From: Gymnopus androsaceus JB14
Lineage: Eukaryota > Basidiomycota > Agaricomycetes > Agaricales > Omphalotaceae
Direction: 5' to 3'
Assembly: GCA_009733575.1 (NCBI GenBank)
Contig: ML769462.1
Location: 1-36,463, forward strand
Length of the DNA: 36,463 nucleotides
Notes under the pieces: generated by a model
Seen by the model: the letters and a program-made list of their open reading frames with translations, nothing else
The model's database searches: none
Told to the model about the DNA's origin: nothing
Translations under genes and position numbers: made by a program
Part shown: one piece after another, positions 29,756 through 36,463 of the stretch
How positions within the stretch are numbered: the first letter of the stretch is position 1
How the letters are laid out: each line of letters opens with the position of its first letter

Positions 29756-31752
29756 ATGGCTGAACCCTCCGCGCACGGATTCCCCCCTGCAAACTCGAGA
29801 AAACTTCCTGTCATGGCCCTCACTCAAATTCATCGGCGTAATTCTCAAAAAAACCCTCATAGTCACTCTACAGAAGATTGTCCAGTGGATCTGACTTCCC
29901 AGTGCACAGACCAATGTGTAGTCATCACTTGCGATGACCCTGCTCATAGCGCGTTAGATTGCGGTTCTCGAGAAAGTCAGTGCGATCTAGTTTGCCAAAA
30001 TCCTGAAGAATGCCATGACCACGATGGATTCGATGAGTTTGTAGGTTTGACTTTACTCCACTTTTTCTCACTTCTCACATCCGTCGTCGACCACTTTTAG
30101 TTACAGTGTTGCACAGATCTTCATGCGTATCTTGCTGAACCCAAAAGTTATTCTTCCCCGTCGTATCAATGGAACGATGAAACTTCCTGCTCTTACAAAA
30201 CGGAGCAGACAGGGATATTCGATGCAAACGATCAGACTGGCGCGTCGTCGTATTCGTTTGGTACACTTGCAGAGGAAAACTCAGTTCCTTGCGACATATA
30301 CGCAAACAAATTGCCACAGTACTCATACAACTTTTCCCAGCAGTACCAGGCCCCTCATTCTCACCCACATTCCCCTGTAACTTCACCGGCCAGCCCGTAC
30401 TCCCTTGCAACTTTTTCGCCGACCGTCCAATCTCCCATCCAATCTCCAATATCCCTAAACGCGTCAGAGAATCCAAGCTCCTCTAGCATCACCTCCCTTC
30501 CCTGCATGTGGGGTAACTGTAACGCGCATTTTTCTTCTCCCGACGAACTGGTTCAGCACGTCAACTCCCAGCATCTTATGTTGTCGCAAGAGGAGGAACC
30601 TAGTAGCAGTACCTCTTGTCACAGGCACCACAACGGAGATCACCACAAGAAATTTTCCTGTCTGTGGCGAGACTGTCACGAATTCTTCCCCGACCTCGTC
30701 GACGCTCCCGATAAACCACACGCCCCATATGATCAATTCACTGTTCATATACTCTCTGAACACCTCGGCTATCCAGGCCCCCATCTCCCGCCTCTCCCAA
30801 AGTATCCCGAAGACTATCCAAAGGAATATCTGGACATGTACGCTCATTCGTTTCCCGGCACCGACTCGGCTGTGGAACCCTCAAGTGACTCATCTCGAAG
30901 CGAGAGCGTTCCTTCGCGTTCGGTGACTCCTCAGCTTCCTCTAGGGGAAGAGCAGGGTGGTTCACACCAGTGCAAAGGGACTCATGTGTGTCATTGGATC
31001 GACTGCGGTCGCGCATTCGATTCATGCGACGATCTTACTTCGCATCTCACCCATATGCATGTCGGGAGTGGGAAACCCCATTACGATTGTTATTGGGGTG
31101 AGTGTGGTCGAAATGGGCAGAAAGGCTTTACGAGTAAGCAGAAGATTTGTCGACATTTACAGGTATGTATGGTATTTCAGTTGAGATGGATGTATTTTTC
31201 GGCTTACCTCCCGTCTTCCAGTCGCATACAGGTCATAGACCTTTCCAATGCAAGCTCTGTCATCAAAACTTTTCGGAAGCGGCGACGCTGCAACAGCATA
31301 TGCGTCGGCATACTCGAGAGAGTGAGTCATTTCTATCTTTCTGTATTTCGTTCAAGCACTGACGAGATTTCGATAGAACCCTATGTGTGCGATCATCCAG
31401 GTTGTGGAAAATCATTCGCTATCACTGGTGCTTTGACTATCCACAAGCGAACGCACAATGGGCTTAAACCATTCAAGTGCACGTACTGCGATCGGTGAGT
31501 ATCTTGACAAAGATTTTTTTTTCTGAATATATTTCTGAATGAAACCTTTCCCCGTCTTTCAGTGCGTTTGCAGAGTCCTCCAATCTTCGAAACATGTGAG
31601 CATCTTTTCTTTTTCTTCTATCACTCCATCTGACTTGTATCTCGCAGCTCCGTACACACACTGGTGCTCGCCCGTACTCCTGCCCAGAACCCGAATGTAA
31701 CAAATCATTTGCTCGTCCGGATCAGCTTAATCGACATCGCGAATGTTCATAG
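29756..31752 (+). CDS. Zap1-like C2H2 zinc-finger transcription factor, six exons, one-base frameshift near the end
   Basis: Zap1-type factors switch on zinc-uptake genes when zinc is low. Exons: 29756-30040, 30101 (or 30107)-31162, 31222-31321, 31377-31494, 31563-31595, 31648-31752. Exon 1 is Cys-rich (CPVDLTSQCTDQCVVITCDD, CDLVCQNPEECHDHD), a possible metal-sensing segment. Two CxWxxC-type fingers follow (PCMWGNCNAHF, SCLWRDCHEFF), like the paired sensor fingers of Zap1. Then come five DNA-binding fingers: CHWIDCGRAF, CYWGECGRNGQKGF, CKLCHQNFSEAATLQQH, CDHPGCGKSFAITGALTIHK and CTYCDRAFAESSNLR, followed by a last one, CPEPECNKSFARPDQLNRH. At 31588-31595 the sequence CGAAACAT lacks one A relative to the frame needed for Arg-Lys-His. 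The zinc His is lost and the last exon is out of frame. Either a sequence error or a truncating mutation. Confidence 0.82.
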
Positions 31753-31983
31753 GAAGAGGGCGGAGAAAGGCAGCGTTGTTGTTGTCATCATAGTCCAGAT
31801 TTCAGAGATGAACAGCACTATATGAAGAATGCACTCACACTATTGCATTTGAGCATTGTATAATTTAGACATACGCACATACTTATATGTATATGACAGC
31901 ACCCCTTCTTGTATGTTACTATGTACTCTTTTTTTCCATTCTATCATTTGTATAGTTCAGTATGCACTACTACTCATTATAGT

Positions 31984-32440
31984 TACGTTTGAAGATTTTG
32001 GACGAGCTTCTGATGACCAGTCACCAATATACTTAGGATAAGTCACTGCGTATTGTATCTGCTAGAAGATATATTCGCATCGCCAGAGGCTAGAACTGAT
32101 CTCTTCCTCCTCTTAGTCTTCTTCTACCGACCAGGACCGACCAGGACCGACCTTACCATGTGTATTGAGCAAGTATGGATTCCTTATTCCTTAAAGACAA
32201 GCAATACCTTTATCCGCTGCCACCGTTAAGCTATCTCTTTTGAGGGCACTAAAAGTCCTACGGATCTCAGGTACAAACCAAGATGTTACATTGACCGAAG
32301 CACTTTCCATTGCCTACGAGAAACTGAAAGATGAAGCCAGTGATCTGATAGTGGAAGAGAAAGCCTTGGAATTGCAGATCGAAGAGTACACAGGAGTGCG
32401 CGCGCTTGATTTTGACAGATCGTGGAGGACTAAATAAGGA
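31984..32440 (+). pseudogene. Degraded fragment of the coiled-coil gene (exon 2 and exons 5-6)
   Basis: ACGTTTGAAGATTTTGGACG and AGCTTCTGA match exon 2 (19632-19665). TATTGAGCAAGTATGGA matches the exon 5 end and donor (20151-20165). GCACTTTCCATTGCCTACG, AAACTGAAAGATGAAGC, GATCTG, GAAGAGAAAGCCTTGGA and TTGCAGAT.GAAGA match exon 6. A 66-codon frame (32240-32437) preserves LSIAYEKLKDEASDLIVEEK. Intervening exons are missing or shortened. It ends 60 bp before the start of F-box copy 3. Confidence 0.85.
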
Positions 32441-32500
32441 CTTGCGGCTGAGGCGCGTACTCAGAACCCGTGACACGGTGTGACTCATCGTGTTTCTTCC

Positions 32501-33811
32501 GTCGACGTCCAACCTGAGCCTCAGCATACGCTCTCTGAACGACGATTTCCCAACGAAATTTTCGCAAAAATTATCGATAATCTCAGTCACGACCCTTTTT
32601 CACTTCGAAACATTTCGCTCGTCTGCAATGACTTTGCTGTCTTCTCCCAACCACACTTGTTCCGACACATCGACTTGGTATCTGGAAGTCTTGCCAGATG
32701 CGCAGAGGCAGCACTTCCTAATGAACGCAGAAGCCAATTTGTTGGTATTCTCTCTGATCCACAAACGTCCTCCTTGGGACGATACGTTCGACGCCTCGAT
32801 TTACCGGCTGGCAAAAGGGGTCGACGGGACCACATCCCGGATACCTTGCTCATATTGCAGAGCCTGCCATTGCTTACTGAGGTCAGGTTGCACAAAGGAC
32901 ATGTCGAATACTTCCAAGCGATACGAGAGCATTTGAGCGGGCAGCTTCAGAGACTTTGGGTCAGAGGTGTACATCTCCAGAAGACTGCTCACTTTCAGGA
33001 CTTTCAAAGGTTGTTAACGTCCCTAACCGAGCTGAAGTTCCTCGCAATTGATGATTTTTCTGCACACCGGAATCTGGTATTGGACCAGACGGCGCTCGTT
33101 CTCCCAAGCTCATTGAGGGCATTGCATCTCACCAATGTGAGCAATTATGGTGTCTACCTCGTGGGATTAGGGATTGAGATATCATATCCTCCAATGCTCA
33201 GCACCATTCTTGTTGACTTGAACTTGAGCATGGTTGCATGGAGTAACATTGATCATGGACTGGCAAGACTATGGAGATCACTTAGGCCCGTGACGGCAAT
33301 CACAATAGATATGGACGATGAATGCTTTTGGTATTTGCCGCCAGGTTTTGTAGCACAGGGTAGGCAAGCACAATGTTGTTCACAAAGGTTTACACTCATT
33401 GAGGAATCAACACTAGATCTGGACAAGCTTCTACGTGGATTCAAACTGCCTCACCTTGAATTTCGCTGCTCTCAATCCCCTGCCCTTGCCAACATTTTCG
33501 CTATTTTCATCCCCAACCTTCCCGATCCGGTTTGCGACATTTCTTTCGAACTCGACGCTGGACCATGGCCCTACGAAGGTTGGGATGACTGGGATCGGGT
33601 GTTGATAAAGAGATACGAACGAGGATTGTTGAATCGTGTCTGGTTCAGATGTACGAGCCGGATGATGTCCTGGGATGGCTCCTCGTCCTCTTCGGACCGC
33701 ACTCCTGACCGTTCGATATTGGACCGCGTGCGGAAGTTGCTACCTCAGTCGGACAAGGCGGGGATCATCGAGGTTGACCATTCTAGGAGGTTTCTTGAAG
33801 ATCGAAAATGA
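32501..33811 (+). pseudogene. F-box family copy 3, long open frame but no start codon
   Basis: The frame is open for 443 codons: LSERRFPNEIFAKIIDNLSH, DPFSLRNISLVCNDFAVFSQ, PHLFRHIDL (F-box), GQLQRLWVRGVHLQKTAHFQ, LARLWRSLRPVTAITIDMDD, KLPHLEFRCSQSPALANIF, AGIIEVDHSRRFLEDRK. At the position of the ATG in copies 1, 2 and 4 (CCCATGAGC or CCCATGACT) it has TCCGTCGAC, and no in-frame ATG follows until deep inside. It could be expressed only from an unseen upstream exon or a non-AUG start. The family intron (33359-33417, GTAGGC..ACTAG) is still present, yet it is also readable in frame. It may therefore be spliced or retained without a stop. Best-preserved reading frame of the family. Confidence 0.75.
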
Positions 33812-33851
33812 GAACAGAGTCATCTGCGATCTGGAGGGTTCCCATGCATAC

Positions 33852-33911
33852 AGCTACTAGTAGTCGAAAACCACATATATATAGGTACTCAAGTAGGCGT
33901 ATCATCAGCTA
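33852..33911 (+). promoter_or_regulatory. Conserved TATA-containing spacer between F-box copies 3 and 4
   Basis: Near-identical to 35358-35417 and to the reverse complement of 25138-25203. It sits about 80 bp before the ATG of copy 4. Confidence 0.5.
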
Positions 33912-33988
33912 GGAGAATGTTTGAATCCAGCTTAAGGTTAAATGGAGGCCCGGGACGCGCTAGTAACTCGTTTTTCTTTCTTCCACCC

Positions 33989-34133
33989 ATGACTATCCAG
34001 CCTCAGCCTCAGCACACGCTCTGGACGCGACTTGATAGCTGGAAGTCTTGTCAGGTGTACAGAGGCAGCACCTGTATTCTCTCTGATCCACAAACATCTC
34101 CCTGGGTATATTTGTTGAACGCCTCGATTTTAA
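33989..34133 (+). pseudogene. F-box family copy 4, 5' fragment with internal deletion
   Basis: ATG at 33989 followed by TIQPQPQHTLWTR, then a jump straight to the segment that encodes the residues after the F-box (CTTGATAGCTGGAAGTCTTG). The F-box helices themselves are deleted. ATTCTCTCTGATCCACAAAC and GAACGCCTCGATTTTAA match later parts of the intact copies. It stops abruptly at the Tyr/Pro gene duplicate. Confidence 0.75.
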
Positions 34134-34735
34134 GGGGGAATATACCTAGTCCCGGCAGGTGCATACTATGGTCGAATAGCTCATGGATTTGGCTTTGGCT
34201 ACGAGGCTGCGTTGTCCGAGATTTACGTGTCACATACCCGTTCTATCTTTTCCGTCTACTCACTTTCTACTTCTACTAATATAGGTGCTCTACGATACAC
34301 CGAGTCGTTCCCGTGGTCTTACCCTGTAGTCTCAAGGAGTCGGTCTCAAGATTCAATCGCTCCGGTTCTATTTTTTTTTCTATATATAAAGAGTCAATAG
34401 CAGAAAATGATACTAGTTTGTATATGAGAGAAAGACGAGAAGGTATACACAAGGAAGCATTAGTGTACAATAGAGTAGATGTTTAAGAATTAAAAATGTG
34501 TCCGAAGGCGGGATTTTAGTCCTTCCTCTCCTCGAGTTACTCCGCCTACAATCAGAATATTGCATCCAAAACAAGTTCTGTCTCAACTACCTCAAGGAAT
34601 GGATTTCGACGTTCTCCATACAGACGAGGATCATAGGCATATGCATTAGGCGGTGGTCCGTATGCATATTGACTAGGACCTGGATAATTCATTATAATAG
34701 TCAGGTCGACTACCTATCGGCGGTGCATAGGTGGA
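34134..34735 (-). pseudogene. Duplicate of the 3' end and 3' flank of the Tyr/Pro-rich gene
   Basis: The minus strand repeats the end of the gene at the right window edge, but with changes: four extra bases near 34694 (AATGAATTAT where the edge copy has AATTAT) and one base missing near 34612. The C-terminal frame is lost. Its 3' flank is also duplicated. It splits F-box copy 4 into two parts, since copy 4 resumes at 34736. Confidence 0.8.
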
Positions 34736-35313
34736 ATCTAGGCAAGAACTATGGAGATCACTTGGGCCCGTGACAACAATCACAATAGATATGGATGATG
34801 GCCAACGCTTCTGGAAGACCACAGATCATGTGCCACAGGGTAAGCAAGCATAATGTTATTCACAAAGCTTTACACTCATTGAGGCATTAACAGTAGATCT
34901 GAATAGGTTTCTACATGGGTTCAAACTGCCTCACCTTGAAATTTGCTGCAGTCAATCCCCTCGCCTTGCCAACATTTTTTGCTCTTTTAATCGCCAGCCT
35001 TCCTGATTCGGCTTGCCGACATTTTCTTTCGACTTCGATGCTGGAGCGACCGATGGCCCTGCAGACTGCGACTCGCACTTGGAAGATTGGGATGACTGGG
35101 ATCAGGTGTTGATAAAGAGATAACGAGCGAGGACTGTTGAATCGTGTCTGGTTCCGATGTACGACTCGGATGATGTCTTGGGATGGCCCTTCATCCTCTT
35201 CAGACCGCACTCCTGACCATTCAATATTGGACCGCGTGCGGAAGTTGCTACCCCAGTCAGACAATGCGGGGATCATCGATGTTGACTATTCTAGGAGATT
35301 TCTTGGAGACTGA
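34736..35313 (+). pseudogene. F-box family copy 4, 3' half, frameshifted
   Basis: It resumes at the codons for LWRSLRP (GGCAAGAACTATGGAGATCA), then the family intron region (GTAAGCAAGC near 34841), TTCAAACTGCCTCACCTTGA and GACTGGGATCAGGTGTTGAT with a stop right after (GAGATAACG). It ends at TGA 35311-35313 after AGGAGATTTCTTGGAGAC. Several one-base slips (for example the T run near 34973-34980). Confidence 0.78.
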
Positions 35314-35357
35314 AAATGAGAACAGTCCTCGGGGCTCCGAAGGGTGCCCATGCATAG

Positions 35358-35417
35358 AGCTACTAGTAGTCAAAACCACATATATATAGGTACTCAAGTG
35401 GGCCGTATCATCAGCTA
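35358..35417 (+). promoter_or_regulatory. Conserved TATA-containing spacer upstream of F-box copy 5
   Basis: Third example of the block described at 25138-25203; it lies about 90 bp before the former start of copy 5. Confidence 0.5.
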
Positions 35418-35506
35418 GGGGAAAGTTCGGTTATTTTTGAATCCAGCTGTTAAACTGGATTCAGAACCCGTAACGTGTGACTCCTCGTCTTTCTTTTCTT
35501 CCACCC

Positions 35507-35905
35507 ATAACTGTCCAGCCTCAGCCTCAGCATACGCTCTCGACGCGATTTCCCAACGAACAATTTTTTGCCGATCTCGAGCCTCACACACTGCTGTGTG
35601 TGAACCTCGACAAGTCCTCTGGACTTGATTGTCAGCTACATTACTTATTTAGTCATACTTATTAGATACTCTCGATCGTACTTTAGTTACTATAAAAGGC
35701 ACTGCGTACATTACGACCCTTCTTTACTTTGAAACATTTCGCTCCTCTGCGAAGACTTTCAAGTGGTCTTCTTCAAGTTGTCTTCTCTCACCCGCACTTG
35801 TTCCGATATGTTGACTTGATAGCTGGAAGTCTTGCCGGGCGCACGGAGGCAGCACCTACTAATGAACGCAGAAGATTTGTTCAACGCCTTGATTTTAAGA
35901 GGAAA
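35507..35905 (+). pseudogene. F-box family copy 5, 5' fragment with mutated start codon
   Basis: CCCATAACTGTCCAGCC stands where other copies have CCCATGACT: the ATG has become ATA. CAGCATACGCTCT and GATTTCCCAACGAACA follow as in intact copies, then unrelated sequence with a TATAAAAG box near 35690. F-box helix codons resume at 35716-35760 (ACGACCCTTCTTTACTTTGA, AACATTTCGCTC) and continue to CTGGAAGTCTTGCCGGGCGC. It ends where the Tyr/Pro gene 3' flank begins. Confidence 0.72.
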
Positions 35906-36326
35906 ATATATTTATATCACGGTACTTGTCGCATACCCGTTCTGTCTCTTCACTTTCTACCTCTTCTACTACTAGTACAGGTACTCTACAATAACTTCTT
36001 CGCGCACCGAGTCGTTCCCGTGGTCTTACCCTGTAGTTTCAAGGAGTCGGTCTCAAGATTCAATCGCTCTGGTTCTAATTTTTTTCTATATATATAGAGT
36101 CAATAGCAGAAAATGATACTAGTTTGTATATGAGAGAAAGACGAGAAGGTACCGTACATATACACAAGGAAGTATTACAAGGAAGTATTACTGTGCAATC
36201 GGTTACTAGAAAATGTTTAAGAATTAAAAAATGTGTCCGAAGGTGGGATTTTAGGCCTTCCTCTCCTCAAGTTACTCCGCCTTCGATCAGAATATTGCAT
36301 CCAAAACAAGTTCTGTCTCAACTACC

Positions 36327-36463
36327 TCAAGGAGTGGATTTCGACGTTTCTCCATACATACGAGGATCGTAGGCATAGGCATTAGGCGGTGGTCCGTATG
36401 CATATTGACTAGGACCTGGATAATTATAATAGTCAGGTCGACTACCTATCGGCGGTGCAATAG
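36327..36463 (-). CDS. C-terminal end of a Tyr/Pro-rich protein, cut by the right window edge
   Basis: On the minus strand the frame reads IAPPIGSRPDYYNYPGPSQY, AYGPPPNAYAYDPRMYGETS and KSTP before TGA at 36327-36329. Tyr/Pro/Gly-rich tails of this kind are seen in RNA-binding and transcription-related proteins, but the rest lies outside the window, so no function is assigned. Its 3' flank (35906-36326) shows no other gene. A second, broken copy of this end lies at 34134-34735. Confidence 0.6.
   Translation of the reverse strand, partial: IAPPIGSRPDYYNYPGPSQYAYGPPPNAYAYDPRMYGETSKSTP

Larger units (their letters stand above)
33786..36463. repeat. Tandem duplication of a mixed module (F-box 3' end, spacer, F-box 5' end, Tyr/Pro gene 3' end)
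   Basis: Unit 1 runs from the end of copy 3 (33786) to 34735; unit 2 runs from the end of copy 4 (35288) to the window edge. Both contain, in order, the F-box stop region, the conserved TATA block, a broken F-box start, then CATACCCGTTCT, CGAGTCGTTCCCGTGGTCTT, GGAGTCGGTCTCAAGATTCA, ATGATACTAGTTTGTATATG, ATTGCATCCAAAACAAGTTC and GGCGGTGGTCCGTATGCATA. The second unit has an extra piece in the F-box start. Divergence is low in the last 500 bp. Confidence 0.85.

Noticed and set aside
32480..33811. Intact F-box gene with a GTG start
   Set aside because: Nuclear genes of fungi do not normally start at GTG, and the aligned ATG of sister copies is mutated; treated as a pseudogene instead.
1..36463. 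tRNA, rRNA or other structured RNA genes
   Set aside because: No cloverleaf with the usual conserved loop sequences and no rRNA-like stretch was recognised on either strand.

Overview
The window looks like a gene-poor, repeat-rich stretch of an agaricomycete (mushroom-forming basidiomycete) chromosome. The evidence is introns of about 50-65 nt with GT..AG ends, a Tnp2-type CACTA-like transposase, a NACHT-WD40 gene, a Ty1/copia element, and lineage-expanded F-box genes. Exon structures were worked out by eye and no search was run, so family names rest on recognised motifs.

Layout. 1-1.7 kb: the end of an unidentified gene and a conserved-looking coiled-coil gene. 1.7-4.7 kb: an open three-exon Tnp2 transposase. 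5.5-8.1 kb: an AT-rich NACHT-WD40 gene broken by a stop codon and a frameshift. It contains 1.54 kb without a single CpG and six near-identical 126-bp WD units. 8.7-9.4 kb: a 645-bp foldback element (MITE) that is one long imperfect hairpin. 9.6-15.0 kb: a minus-strand copia element with a 5-bp target duplication, nearly identical LTR ends, a truncated 5' LTR, ruined catalytic residues and a nested 10-bp-periodic repeat. 15.9-19.2 kb: decayed APH-type kinase and Baeyer-Villiger/flavin monooxygenase genes on the minus strand. 19.5-20.6 kb: a six-exon coiled-coil gene. Degraded pieces of it lie at 20.9, 23.4-23.7 and 32.0-32.4 kb. 21.8-22.5 kb: an F-box gene with a frameshift.

23.7-36.5 kb is built from duplications. 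At least five copies of one F-box family are present, two on the minus strand (23.7-26.6 kb) and three on the plus strand (32.5-35.9 kb). They flank a decayed M20 carboxypeptidase S-like gene (27.3-29.6 kb) and a Zap1-like zinc-finger regulator gene (29.8-31.8 kb). At the right edge a roughly 1 kb module, consisting of an F-box end, a spacer, an F-box start and the 3' end of a Tyr/Pro-rich gene, occurs twice in tandem.

There is no operon-like cooperation here. What unites the window is duplication, inversion, transposon insertion and gene decay. Nearly every conserved gene carries one or more 1-nt indels. Either this is a decaying accessory region or the assembly contains uncorrected indels, and the window alone cannot settle which.
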